Position numbers and translations under genes: made by a program. Positions 34,933 through 47,119 of a stretch of DNA of 64,000 nt are shown here, piece by piece; positions within the stretch are counted from its first letter, which is position 1, and every line of letters starts with the position of its first letter. Source of the stretch: Brasenia schreberi (Eukaryota > Streptophyta > Magnoliopsida > Nymphaeales > Cabombaceae); contig JAYKKT010000059.1 of assembly GCA_036023115.1 (NCBI GenBank), forward strand, positions 10,006,501 through 10,070,500. The letters run 5' to 3'. The notes under the pieces are model-generated. The model was given only the letters and a program-made list of their open reading frames with translations. It did not search any database and had not been told where the DNA came from.

Positions 34933-36857
34933 TTCTTTTTTGCTCTAAAATGTTCCATAAGACGTCTCAAAAGGTGAGTCGCTTAAAATGTAGATCTACT
35001 TGGCATGAATCCAAATTGGTTCTCTGTTGTACTCGATACTTGTTTTAACCTACGTTCGATAATTCTTTCTCATAATTTTATAATATGACTCATTAACTTG
35101 ATATCCCTGAATATCTCTCTGGTTCTTGGATATGCTATAAGTATACTCACTCTACATTCTTCGAGCATCTTTTGGTTTTTTCATATTTCATTAAATAGTC
35201 TTGTGAGCCAAGTGATTTCAGTCTCTCCTAAGATTTTCCAAACTTCTATAGGAATATTGTCTGGTCCTACAAATTTACCAGCCTTTATATGTTTAAGAGC
35301 CTCTTTGACTTAATTCTTTTGAATATGTTGGTAGAAATTGTGGTTTATATACTTTTCTGTTTTGGCTAACTCTCCTAAGCAAAACTAATATCTTTATTTT
35401 CATTAAAAACGTATAAAATTAAATTTTTTATCTATTTTTCTATCATCATTTGTCACTAGAATTTTCTCATCCTCGTCTTTGATGCATCTAACAAAATTAA
35501 GATCCTTAGTTTTCTTATCTTTAGCCCTAGCTATCCTAAAAATATCTCTTTCGCCCTCTTTTGAGTTGAGTTTTTTTATATAAATCCTCCCAAATTTTAG
35601 CTTTTGCTTTATTGACAACCTTTTTCGTTTCTTTCTTTTTTTCTTATAAGTCTCTAAAATTTCACTATTCTTCTTAGGCTAATGTAATTAATAACATGCT
35701 CTCTTTGCTTTGATTTTATCTTACACCACTTCACTCCACCATCAAGCTTCTTTTTGTGTCGGTACACCTTCCTTAGATTAACCTAACACATCTTTCACTA
35801 CTTTTGTGTCGGTATCTCCTTGAAGAACTTTCTATTTAAAGATATCTTCTTTCTCGCTTTTGAGGTTCCACTATTTAGTCTGAATAGCTCGATGCACTCT
35901 TTTATTCTTTGTCAACTTTTTTACCTATAAATCCATTACTAAAAGTCGATGTTGGGTGGTTAAGATTTCTTCTAGAATTATCTTGCAATCTTTACAACAC
36001 GATCTATCTTTTTTCCTTCAAACAAAATAATCAATTTGTGTTTGTAATAAGCCACTCTTATAAATAATTAAATGTTCATCTCGTTTTTTGAAGATTGTAT
36101 TAACTATAAAGAGATCAAATGCCATAGCAAAATTTAAAATCTCCCTACCTTATTTATATCCCAAAACCATAGTTTCCATAAATAACTTGATATTGTAATG
36201 CCTCTTTGTCGATATGTCTATTTAAGTCTCCTCCTAAACAAATCACCTCCTTTTGTGAAGTTCTTTGAATCACCTTATCTAACTCCTCTCAAAAATTCAT
36301 CTTTATACTATATTCTTGTCCTACGTGGGGTGCGTAAGCAAAAACTATATTCAAAAACTTTGCTCCTAGCACTAATTTCAACGTCATGATTCAGTAACCA
36401 TATCGTTTTTGTCTACTACACTATCGTTTATATCTTTATTTATGATAATACCAACTCCGTTTTGAGGCTTTTCCTTTCCTGAGTACCATAATTTAAAACT
36501 TATATCCTCAATCTCCAATAGCTTATCGGATAATGTTCCGATATTCCAAGAACCAATACAAATCTTATTCTCGAGACTAACTTTCTTACCCCCCGCATCT
36601 GTTCATGCTTAAAATGCGGAGACCCTCTCTGCAATTCGTTCAATACATTCGGGTGACAATGTAGCAGGACTAACTTCTTTACCCACACCTGTTCATAATG
36701 TTGGAACTCTCTCTGCAATTGATTCTCTAAATCCGGGCGAAAATGTTGAGGCTCTTGCTTGCTTTTCATTGATTTCGGCCTCTGCAGTGCATTGCTAAGA
36801 GGGAACACCCCAATGCAATGTTCATAATATGTATAATTCATGGTATAAAAATCCGAC
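34933..36857 (-). pseudogene. RTE-D polyprotein, N-terminal to RT part
   Basis: Minus strand: start region (36859-36500: MNYTYYEHC, QLQREFQHYEQVWVKKLV, LNELQRGSPHFKHEQMRG), APE domain (36389-36060), linker (35618-35403: [17 protein letters not shown]) and RT start up to the Copia-1 insertion. Numerous frameshifts and stops. It has clearly more damage than RTE-E and RTE-F, which fits the nesting order. Confidence 0.82.
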
Positions 36858-36944
36858 ATAATATTATTATAGAAGTCTAAAAAATATTGGAAAGATTGGC
36901 ATCAACCTGGTTTAGAAAATTATTTTAAATTCATATGATACCTC

Positions 36945-37545
36945 AAGAAGATGGTGAGGAAGGGTGGAAGATTACAAATACTCAAGTGAAAGATGCCGAA
37001 AATTATTATAATTATAAGGGTAACAAGTTAATGAGTCACGTGAATCAAATTATGGAATAAAAGTTATTGACAAAAGGTTGAGACAAATATCTAGTATATT
37101 GAAAAATCAATTTTGATTTATGTCAGAAAGGTCCATTATTGAAGTCAACGTCTAATGGAATACTTTAGGGGTAAGAACATAAACCTTTACATGAGTTTTA
37201 CTTATTTAAATAAGGCCTATAATATGATATCAAGAGATGCTTTTAGAATGTTAGAGAAGAACGATGTACCTTAAGTTTACATTAACTCTATAAATAGTCT
37301 ATCTTAAAACTCATGAGTGAATATTGATTTCACTGTTTTTTATATCATCACCAGATAATAATATGCCCATATCTTTCATTTGCTTATGGATAAGGAAGGC
37401 TGTCACCTTGTTACAGATTATTTACATGTGACATTGTGTGGATAGGCGATGAGATGAAAGAAGTTAACATGCAAGGGCTGTTAACTTAGTTGAACATAAG
37501 ACAAATTTAGGGTACACAAATTTGCTATTTTAGATGGAAAGCTTA
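36945..37545 (+). mobile_element. Old RTE relic G1 (RT domain)
   Basis: A decayed + strand match to the RT domain: NYKGNKLMSHVNQIME, LRQISSILKNQF, MEYFRGKN, LNKAYNMISRDAF. Divergence is much higher than among copies A to F. It ends where a second relic (G2) begins with an earlier part of the same protein. Confidence 0.65.
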
Positions 37546-39044
37546 TTTTCATAAGCTTTTTAATGAAAACTATAGGTACTAGTGTAAGTTCGGGAGAGGT
37601 GTATATAATGCATAATTTCTACTGACGACTCAAAGGAATGCAGTCGAAAAGGCTATTAAATTATTAAGGTTGGGAAATCTGTAAGACTGCAATATTCCTA
37701 TAGAAGTGTACAAAATCTTGGGAGATATGTGTATTACTTGCCTTACAAGATTATTGAATGAAACATGAAGAAACCATGTATGCTTGAGGAATGAAGAGTA
37801 TAGTTATGCACATACAAGAACCGAGAAGACATTCAGATTTCAGAATTGTGCAAATTATCGTGGTATCAAGTTGACGAGTCATACAGTGAAATTATGGGAA
37901 ATAAATTAAATGAAGGTTGAATGAGACAAGTATCAAGTACAATAGAGAACCAATTAGGATTCACACTAGTGAGATCTACTAACTGAGTGTCTTATAAAAT
38001 ATTTTAGATTAAGAAAAAGAACTTTCACATGGTATTTATTGATTTAGAAAAAACTTATTATATGGTATCAAGAGATATGTTTTATAGAACCTTAGAAAGG
38101 ACATGTATTCTATTGACATTCATTAATCCTATAAGTGATATGTTTGATGGTGTACGCTTGAACTCATGATGGAACAATATATTTTCTTGAAGTTAATATT
38201 GAAGTACATCAATGATCAACTTTAAGTTTGTATTTTTTTACCTTAATTATTGAGGAATTAACAAAGTGTATCCAAGATGAAGTACATTGGTGTATGTTAT
38301 TCACCGATGACATGTTAGTGGACGAGTCTAAGGAAAAGTTGACAAGAATTTGAAACTATGGAGAGAAACATTACAAAATAAAGGCTCTTGACTTAGTAGA
38401 ACAAGGACAAAACATATAAAGTGTAGGTTTGATCATTTCGTTATTATGGATTAGATTAAAATTAATGTAGGTTGTTTTTTCATAGTGATGGAAATATTGA
38501 TGGAGATGTTACATAAAATCAATATAGATTCGTTAAAATGTAGGGATGCATTAAGTATTCTTTGTGACATGAAGATACTCATTGAAGTTGAAAGGTAAAT
38601 ATTATAGAGTAGTAATTAGATTATGTTGTGTGGTGCGGAGTGTTGGGCATTTACTGATTGTGTGCAAAAGATGTTTGTGGAAGAAATGAAGATGCTATGA
38701 TGGATATACAGTCACATAAAGAAAGACCATATTTGTAATGAAGTTATCAAAAGTAAATTGATTGTGACACCAATAGATGATAAAATGAGAAAAAATCATT
38801 TAAGTTGCCAAGTTGGATCTATACATAGAAAGGTGTCCAAAGGAATCTCCAGTAAGTTGTGAGAAACTAGATAGTGAATATGTTAAAAGAGGAAGATCAA
38901 GATCACAAAAGTATTGGAAGGGACCAATAAAGAATGATCTGTTGAGTTCAATAGCGTTGCATAGGATCAAACTCTTTGAAAGCAAAGAATCAATATAGCC
39001 GATATAGCCAACCCCATCTAGTATGGGAAAAGGCTTAGTTGTTG
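37546..39044 (+). mobile_element. Old RTE relic G2 (RT to 3' end)
   Basis: From FHKLFNEN at ~37550 through [50 protein letters not shown] and KMRKNHLSCQ to the 3' end (cccatctagtatgggaaaaggcttagttg at ~39044). It is very diverged with many indels. It represents an older subfamily or an older insertion than A to F. Confidence 0.7.
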
Positions 39045-39239
39045 GAGTTTGCTATTTTAAACTGCATAGATTATATAATGGTTAAAATTGATACCTCTAT
39101 GATAGTTAATTTGAAATACTTGACAATTTGACATTAGTGTTCCAAATGAGAATTGACAGATATGATTATGCATAAATGCTATTTTAAATTGGCTAGAATA
39201 AACATGTGCATGAGGTGTTCTTATCACATTTTTTATAAG

Positions 39240-39552
39240 AAGCCACTCAGTTGACGGTCATGATGTTGGACAGTTCACTATCAACATGTGCAGATGATGT
39301 TATCACAGAACTGAAGATACTAAGGTAAATATATGGTCAAATACAAGGAAATATTAAGTCTGTGGTGAGACTACTACAGATAAAAGTTGCCGCGGTACCA
39401 AGAAAAGTGCAAATGGAAAGACATTGATTGTGGTATGCCTAAAGTACTGGAAGGAATTGACAAAACTTGATCTTGCTTATTTGGTGTTAAATGCTAATAC
39501 AACACATGCTTGAACTTAATTGTGACTAGCAATCCATGTAGCTGACCCCAGG
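39240..39552 (+). mobile_element. Old RTE relic G3 (C-terminal end)
   Basis: Weak + strand similarity to the C-terminal RTE region: tcacagaactgaagatactaagg (TELKILR), aagtactggaaggaattgacaaaacttgatcttgcttatttg (KYWKELTKLDLAYL), aatccatgtagctgacccc. No TTG tail. Lower confidence because of divergence. Confidence 0.5.
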
Positions 39553-39793
39553 CCTCTTTTTGTTTCCCTTTTGGATTTTGTTCTTTTTATCTTTCCAAGA
39601 AATGGCATGCCAAGACTTGTGGCATTGGTTTTGATCTTTTCTTCCTGCACCATCTTCTGCATCATCAGGGTTTAGGCTCTCTGCAATGCCCAATCATGTT
39701 TTTTGCTATTTGCAGCCACTCATGTTTGCTCGTCTATGTTATTTTTTGTTTTATGAATTCGTTTGTAATGTTCATCTTCTTGCTACTATGCAG

Positions 39794-39898
39794 GATGCCA
39801 CCATTGAACAACTTCTTCCGATCTTTCTTTCCTTGTTGAAAGACGAGTTTCCTGATGTGCGTTTGAATATCATTAGCAAGCTTGATCAAGTAAATCAG
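39794..39898 (+). CDS. PP2AA: PP2A scaffold subunit A, exon 5 of visible part
   Basis: It encodes [20 protein letters not shown] and [15 protein letters not shown], in frame with the exon at 22049-22129, 17.7 kb upstream. The acceptor is tatgcag|gatgcc and the donor is aatcag|gttttt. The exon is intact despite lying between two transposon-filled introns of 17.7 and 9.1 kb. Confidence 0.95.
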
Positions 39899-40377
39899 GT
39901 TTTTTTCTCCAGTACTAAGACTTATAATGTTACTTCTATTGTTGTTCTTTTAACTGGATTTTTTTAGAATGCGGGTAGTGTAACTAAATGTTTGACAAGC
40001 TCTTGCTTTTGTTCCGTTATCTGATGCAATATGAATGGAACTGAGACCGTCATCACAGTAAATATCGCTAAAATTTACTTGACAATATCTGTCACAATTC
40101 TTCAATTCTATATATAAAACTGCTGACTGTCTTGAATATCATATGATTTGTTGAATGGAGTTTCTCAGAGCAGCTGCTAATTTGTTCTCTCAGATCTCTC
40201 AGCAAATAGTGCTTTAGTCTAGATGGTAGGTCAAATCAAGAAGCTGTGTGAATAAGCAGTTACGCAATAGAATCAGGATTCAGTTATTGTAAGATTATGG
40301 AGGACCTTTAATGCAAGAAGTGACTGGGAAGTTACATGGTGCATTTTTCATGAAGCAGGATCACCTGTCCATTGTTC
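39899..40377 (+). other. Intron, nothing recognised
   Basis: Plain intron sequence before the RTE-H tail. No ORF, repeat or exon is supported. The same holds for 40458-41123. Confidence 0.5.
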
Positions 40378-40457
40378 GAGCTATGTGGCATCAAAAGATC
40401 CACGTAGCCGACTTCTTTTAGAGTGGGACAAGGCTTGGTTGTTGTTGTTGTTGTTAT
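40378..40457 (+). mobile_element. RTE-H: ~80-bp RTE 3' end
   Basis: tgtggcatcaaaagatccacgtagccgact...gtgggacaaggcttgg followed by (TTG)5. This is a short 5'-truncated stub of the RTE family with an intact TTG tail. Confidence 0.75.
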
Positions 40458-41259
40458 TGGACCACTGTCCATGAGATGCAGGATTTTTGTCGCTGCAATC
40501 AGGATTCCTGGTCATGAGTAGGGATTTCACTAGGGAATCCCAACTGCCTTTTGTATCCTGCATCATTGGCCGTTGTCCTAATTTCTTCAGCTGACCACCT
40601 TCTACCCTCTGTCAAATAAACTCTTATATGATAATATATGTTTTACGGCTTTGTTTGTCCACTCTTAAGGGAAAGTTTATTGTTCAAAATTTATTTAGAT
40701 TTATGACTCCATGTGGAACACATTCTTTTCTATATCATGCAAAAATTTCATCTTGAATCTTGACAGTCCCGTGGGGCATACCTTCCCAATTTCCGATTCA
40801 TTTTCGTGCATGACAGAGTTTATGTGAATGGCTAGGGATTTGGTTACTAAGTTTCTTCAGTGTGCTCTCACCCTTTCACTGAATTTTGAATGGTCTCCAT
40901 TAACTATCCTGTAGTATGCAGCTGTGGGATGAAAATTGGTGGGTATCTTTCCAAGGCTTTTTCTCATATACTTAGATGTTAAAAATGATGTTGCACCTAA
41001 CCAGTTATCAAAGGAATAACATGTTGAAGGCCCACTGAATTCCAAATGTTGGGTGATTTCTTCTTGCTGTTTTTCACTGATTTACTAGGCCACTGCGTTT
41101 CACATTGTTGTGCTTTGAACTCAGCCCAATGTAAGGGATCACCCTTGCATAGCCGGTCCCAAGCCCGGATAAAGGAGGAGGGTTGCGTTAGGCTTCCAAC
41201 AGCTTGCATAAAATTTTGTCGGCTTATTTACCATAGATTGGAGGTGGTAGATAGTAGAT

Positions 41260-43765
41260 ACTATGATTCGGAGAAAGATTCATATTCTATGTTTATAAGA
41301 GACAAAATGGGTTGGAGAAAAAGCAAAGGAGACAGAGGATACAGGTTTTTTAAATTATGGTACTCAGGTAAAGAAAAGGCTCGAAACGGAGTTGGTATTA
41401 TCATAAATAAAGATTTAAAGGAGTGTAGTAGACATACAACGATATGGTGACCGAATCATAACATTGAAATCAGTGTTAGGAGCAGAGGTTTTGAATATAG
41501 TTTGTGCTTACGCACCCCAAGTAGGACTAGAAGATAGTACAAAGACAGTTTTTTGGGAAGAGTTAGATAAGGTGTTTCAAAAGATTCCACAAAGGGAGAT
41601 GATTTGTTTAAGAGGAGATTTAAATGGACATGTCGGTAAAGAGGCATTAGGATATGAAGGGATTCATGGAAACTTTGGTTTTGGGGACATAAATGAGGAA
41701 GGTAGGGAGATTTTAAATTTTGCTATGGCATTTGATCTCTTTATAGTCAATACAATCTTAAAAAAATGAGATGAACATTTAATTACTTATAAGAGTGGCT
41801 TATCACAAACATAAATTGATTACTTTATTTGTAGAAAAAAAGATAGAGCGTGTTGTAAAGATTGTAAGGTAATTCCAGGAGAAAGCTTAACCACCCAACA
41901 TCGACTTTTAGTTATGGATTTACAAATAAAAAAATGGACAAAGAAGAAAAGAGTGCATCGAGCTATTCGGACTAAATGGTGGAACCTCAAAAGCGAGAAA
42001 GAAGATATATTTAAACAGAAAGTCCTTCAAGGAGATGTTTGGAATTATGTTGGCACACCCAGTGATATGTGGAACAATATGGCTATACATATTAGGAAAG
42101 TGGTGAAAGATGTGTTAGGGGTATCTAAGGAGGTGTACCGGCACAAAAAGAAGCTTGGTGGTGGAGTGAAGTAGTACAAAATAAAATCAAGACAAAGAGG
42201 GCATGTTAAAATTTACATTATGCTAAGAAAACTAGTGAAACTTTAGAAGCTTATAAGGAAGCAAAGAAGGAAGCGAAAAAGGCCGTTAGTGAAGCAAAAG
42301 CTAAGATTTGGGATGACTTATATAAAAAACTCAATTCAAAAGAGGGTGAAAGAGATATTTTTAGGATAGCTAGGGCTAGAGATAAGAAAACTAAAGATCT
42401 TAATTATGTTAGATGCATAAAAGACGAGGATGAAAAAATTCTAGTGGCAAATGATGATATAAGAAATAGATGGGAAAACTATTTTTATAATCCTTTTAAT
42501 GAAAATAAAGATGTTAGTATTAGTTTAGGAGATTTAGTCAAGTCAGAAAAGTATATAAACCACAATTTCTACCGACGTATTCAAAAGAATGAAGTCAAAG
42601 AGGCTCTTAAACATATGAAGGGTGGTAAATCGGTAGGACCAGGTAATATTCCTATAGAAGTTTGGAAAATACTAGGAGAAATAGGAATCACTTGGCTCAC
42701 TAGACTATTTAATGAAATATGGAAAAACCAAAAGATGCCCGAGGAATGGAGAGCAAGTACACTTATACCCATATATAAGAACAAGGGAGACATTCAAAAT
42801 TGTGCGAATTATCGAGGTATCAAGTTAATAAGTCATACTATGAAATTATGGAAAAGAATTATTGAACGTAGGTTAAGACAAGTATCAAGTACAATAAAGA
42901 ACCAATTTGGATTCATGCCAGACAGATCTACTATCAAAGCGATTCACCTTTTGAGACGTCTTATGGAACATTTTAGAGCAAAAAAGAAAGACCTTCACAT
43001 GATATTTATTGATCTAGAAAAAGCTTATGATAGGGTACCGAGGGAGGTTCTTTGGAGAACTTTGGAAAAAAGAGGTATCCCATTAACATATATTAACCTT
43101 ATAAGAGACATATATGATGGTGCAAAAACATGTGTGAGGACTCATGAAGGAATGACAGACTTCTTTGAAGTTAATATTGGGTTACATCAAGGATCAACTT
43201 TAAGTCCATACTTATTTATAATGGTGATGGATGAGTTAACAAAACATATTCAAGATGAAGTACCTTGGTGTATGTTATTTGCAGATGACATTGTATTAGT
43301 GGAGGAGTCTAAGGAAAAAGTTAATAGAAAATTGGAACTATGGAGAGAAACATTAGAAAGCAAAGGCCTCCGACTTAGTAGAACAAAGACAGAATATATG
43401 GAATGTAAGTTTGATCATTTGGTTACTTCAGAGGACATAAAAATTAAAATTGGCACATATTGCATCTCCCAAAAGGAAAGTTTTAAATACCTAGGGTCAA
43501 TTTTTCAGAGTGATGGAAGAATTGATGGAGATGTTACACATAGAATTAATGTTGGTTGGTTAAAATCGAGAGGAGCATCGGGTATTCTTTGTGATAAGAA
43601 GATACCATTAAAATTAAAAGGTAAATATTATAGAGCAGCTATTAGGCCAGCCATGTTTTATGGTTTTCAGTGTTGGTCAGTTAATCATCAACATGTACAA
43701 AAGATGTCTGTGACAGAAATGAAGATGTTGAGATGGATGAGTGGTCATACAAGAAAAGACCGTAT
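41260..43765 (+). pseudogene. RTE-I APE-RT polyprotein, long open RT
   Basis: APE pieces lie before 42444 (EVLNIVCAYAPQVGLED; GDLNGHVGKEALGYEGIHGN), broken at ~41301, 41769, 41815 and 42150. From 42444 one frame stays open to the Copia-2 junction at 43765: [48 protein letters not shown] and an intact [14 protein letters not shown] at ~43280. It then continues into the Copia-2 LTR and stops at 43889. The RT of this copy has all the usual motifs, so its loss of function comes from 5' truncation, APE breaks and the Copia insertion. Confidence 0.9.
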
Positions 43766-44187
43766 TGTTAGGAAAATAGGTCTGGGCCCCTCTGGCCCGG
43801 GCAGGCCCTGGGCCACTGGGCCATCAAGGCCCGGGCCAGGGGGGCCACTAGCCGTTGGGGGCCCTGGTCCCCAACGGCTACTATTATAACCGTTGGGGGC
43901 TGGCTGCAGCCAGCCCCCCTCTCTTCTCTCTTTACTCTTTCACTCTCTCTCACTCTTCTTCACTCATTCCTTCTCTATAAATACACTTGTAATCTCTTGT
44001 AAATTTAAGCCTTTGATGGCTAATGAATAATGATTATTTATTCAAGCTTGTGCTTTGTTTATTCTCCTTTTCGCATGCACTTATTGCTCTCGGCTATTCC
44101 TTTTTCTAAGGGCTTGTGATTGTTACTTTGTGGTATTGTCCACTCGTTGATCTTCCGCAACTATATTGAAGCATAGACTTCATTACA
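43766..44187 (+). repeat. Copia-2 5' LTR
   Basis: TGTTAGGAAAATAGG...CTTCATTACA, 422 bp. GC-rich inverted words at the start (ggcccgggcaggccc; gccgttggggg / ccccaacggc) can fold into hairpins. The TATA-like tctataaatac is at ~43973. Confidence 0.95.
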
Positions 44188-44205
44188 TGGTATCAGAGCC
44201 ATTTT
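44188..44205 (+). other. Copia-2 primer-binding site
   Basis: tggtatcagagcc immediately follows the 5' LTR and is complementary to the 3' end of initiator-Met tRNA, as in most plant copia elements. Confidence 0.92.
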
Positions 44206-44333
44206 CCGATCGTGGGAGTATTGTTTATTGCCTCGGGAAGCGTGCCAATCGTATTTTGTATTGTTCATTGCCTCGAGAAGCGTGCTGATCATATTTTGTA
44301 AGTTTACCTCTTTAGTTTCTTTCTCCTTGAACT

Positions 44334-47117
44334 ATGGATGATAAAGGGGGTTTCAATTTTCGTCTAACACCTTCGAACTATAAAACATGGGCCCAATCTA
44401 TGGAAAACTATTTGTATTTCAAAAAATTATGGGGCTATGTAAGTGGTTCAAAGGTAGAACCCTCTATTAATGCCACACTCGAACAAAAAGAGGAATATGA
44501 AGGAGGCCATAGAACAATCCTATGGGTGCTCATGAATAATGTAAACGAGCACACTAGGGACACTTTGGCCGATTTCACTAACGCTAAAGAAGCATGGGAA
44601 TATTTAAAAAAATCTCATGTTCAAAGCGATGTGGCTCATAGGATGGCATTAAGAGACAAATTGGTCTCACTTAAACAAGGAGATAAAGGGGTAAACGATT
44701 TTTTTGGGGAATTTTCCAATGTTTGGAATCAATTGTATGGTTACAAAAAGAAATGTACACAATGTCTTAGTGAGAGACAATGTGAAGACAATGAGGACTT
44801 TGTATATCAATTTCTAAAAAGTCTCCGGGAAGAATTTGAAGGGGTAAGATCATCACTTATTCATAGAAAACCATTTCCTACAAAAGAAGAGATTCTTACC
44901 GATCTTCAAATGGTGGAAACAAGAATGAATGAAGCAAGACTTCAAAAAGACACCGCCTTGGCCGCATCAAAACCCGGAGCAAATATGAAGGCTTACCGAC
45001 CACCTCATTTCAAAAGTGAAGAAGGAAGAAAAGACATCATTTGCCATCATTGTAGAGAAGCCGGGCATATAAGGCCAAATTGCCCAAAATTGAAAAAAAA
45101 GGTGGCCGTAGTAGAAGAACATGCTTCGTCTTCTTCCCTTCTTGCACTTGAACAAAAATTAAAGCAACTTGAAGCCCAAATGAAGGAAAAAGCAACGGTT
45201 GGTGTGGCTTGCTCATCTTCAACAAAAGAAACTCAAGGTACGATCTCTTGGATTCTTGATTCGGGTGCTTCATTTCATATGACTTGTAATGAACATATCT
45301 TAAAATCATGTGTTCAAAAACCCTTATCATGTGTTTATACGGCGGATGGTACACAATTAAACGTTGATAAAATTGGTGACTTGCAAAACAAGAATTTTGA
45401 AGTTTCCAAAATTAGTGTTGTTCCAAAACTAAATTTAAACTTACTTTCCGTATCCCAAATTTCGGATCAAAATTGTGTTATAACCTTTTCATCCACCGGA
45501 TGTATTGTACAGGACCGCCTCTCGAAGAAGGTGATTGGGCGTGGCCATAGAGAGGGCGGACTTTACATTATGGATTATTTGCATAGTATAGGATATGTTA
45601 ATGTTTTGACAAATGATGCTCTTTTATGGCACAAGAGACTTGGACATCTTAATGCTCAAAAATTGTATCAATGTCCTCTTGGAATGAAATTTAAGGAATC
45701 TTTTTCTTGCAAAGATTGTGTTCTTAGTAAAATGCAACATCTCCCATTTCCAAACAAAACACATGTTACAACAAGACCCTTCGAAATAATTCATTCGGAT
45801 GTATGGGGTCCGGCACCTGTTTTGTCTAAAGGAGGCATTTCCTATTATGTTATTTTTGTAGATGACTTTACTAGGTATACATGGGTATATCTTTTAAAAG
45901 CAAAATCCGATGTCTTTCAAAATTTTGTTATTTTTCATAATCTTGTAAAGAATCAATTTGACTCAGAAATCAAAATTTTTAGATCGGATTCAGGAGGAGA
46001 GTTTATGTCAAAGGATTTTGAAAACCACCTCAATAAGTTTGGGATTATACATCAAACTTCTTGTTCTGAGACTCCTCAACAAAATGGTGTTTCCGAACGA
46101 AAGTATAGACATATCTTGGAAACCACAAGAACTTTGCTTTTGTCAAGTGGTGTTCCCAAAAATTTTTGGGCAGAAGCTATTATGACTGCAGTCTATTTAA
46201 TTAATCGGATGCCCTCTTCGATTTTACAAAATATGTCTCCTATAGAAAAACTTTTTAAAGTTTCCCCTAACTATTCAAGATTGCGTGTTTTTGGATGTAA
46301 ATGCTTTGTTTATACTGACAAAGATGATAAATTATCATCTCGGGCCATCGAATGTGTTTTTCTAGGGTATGGAATAACCAAAAAGGGATATAGGTGTTAT
46401 GATTGTAAAAATGATAAGCTTTATGTATCTCGAGATGTTAGATTTTTTGAAAATGAATATGTTTTTAAAAGCATGGATGATGATAGCTCTATTAATGACT
46501 CCTCCTACTCCTTCTTGAATGATATTTTAGGTGAAGAGGTAATTCATGAAGAAAATGAGCTTGATGAACCTATGATTACCAGACATTCTATTACACCCTT
46601 TGATCAACATTACAATAGGAGATCTATGCCTATTCCTAGAAGGTCAAATCGTGATTCTAGACCTCCTGAAAGATTTGTCTCATATGATAGTTTTTCACCA
46701 AGACATAGAGTTTTAGTAACAAATATTTCAGCTATAAAGGAACCTAGAACCTTTAAAGAAGCTCAATTATCACAAGAATGGACTCATGCAATGAATGAAG
46801 AGTTGGATGCTTTATTTAGAGCCCAAACTTGGGATATAGTCTCTAGACCATCAAACAAAAAGACTATAGGTTGTAGGTGGGTTTATAAAATCAAGACTAA
46901 TGGTGATGGCTCATTAGATCGTTATAAAGCTAGATTGGTTGCCAAGGGTTATTCTCAAGAATATGGAATTGATTATGAAGAAACCTTTGCTCCTGTAGCT
47001 AGAATGACAACTGTTAGAACACTTATAGCTGTATGTGCCATTCATCATTGGAATATTTATCAGGCCTTATATGGTCTCGAAACAAGTACCTCGTGCTTGG
47101 TTTTAAGAAGTTTTTGA
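44334..47117 (+). pseudogene. Copia-2 Gag-protease-integrase-RT ORF, 927 codons, RT truncated
   Basis: One open frame from ATG 44334. Gag occupies residues 1-~230 (FRLTPSNYKTWAQSMENYL), the zinc knuckle CHHCREAGHIRPNC ~237-250, protease ILDSGASFHMT ~306, integrase HHCC (WHKRLGHLN ... CKDCVLSKM) ~432-470 and its core (DVWGPAP, DDFTRYTWVYLLKAK, SDSGGEF) ~490-590, and RT from ~832 (WDIVSRPSNKKTIGCRW; DRYKARLVAKGYSQEYG). After HHWNIYQ the conserved LDVKNAFLNG block of about 40 codons is missing: the frame jumps to ALYGL, shifts and stops. Gag, protease and integrase look intact and the RT is not. The element would need reverse transcriptase from another copy. Confidence 0.95.
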
Positions 47118-47119
47118 TG

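Larger units (their letters stand above)
22388..36857 (-). mobile_element. RTE-D: RTE LINE split by Copia-1
   Basis: The 3' end with an imperfect TTG tail is at 22388 (minus strand) and the 5' side reaches the leader at 36857, where it is truncated in gtcggatttt. The flanks ataatattcttata (22374-22387) and ataatattattata (36858-36871) form a 14-bp TSD with one mismatch. Copia-1 sits at 23629-34927 inside its RT domain, at the codons for [15 protein letters not shown]. Including nested elements the insertion is 14.5 kb; RTE-D sequence itself is about 3.2 kb. Confidence 0.92.
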
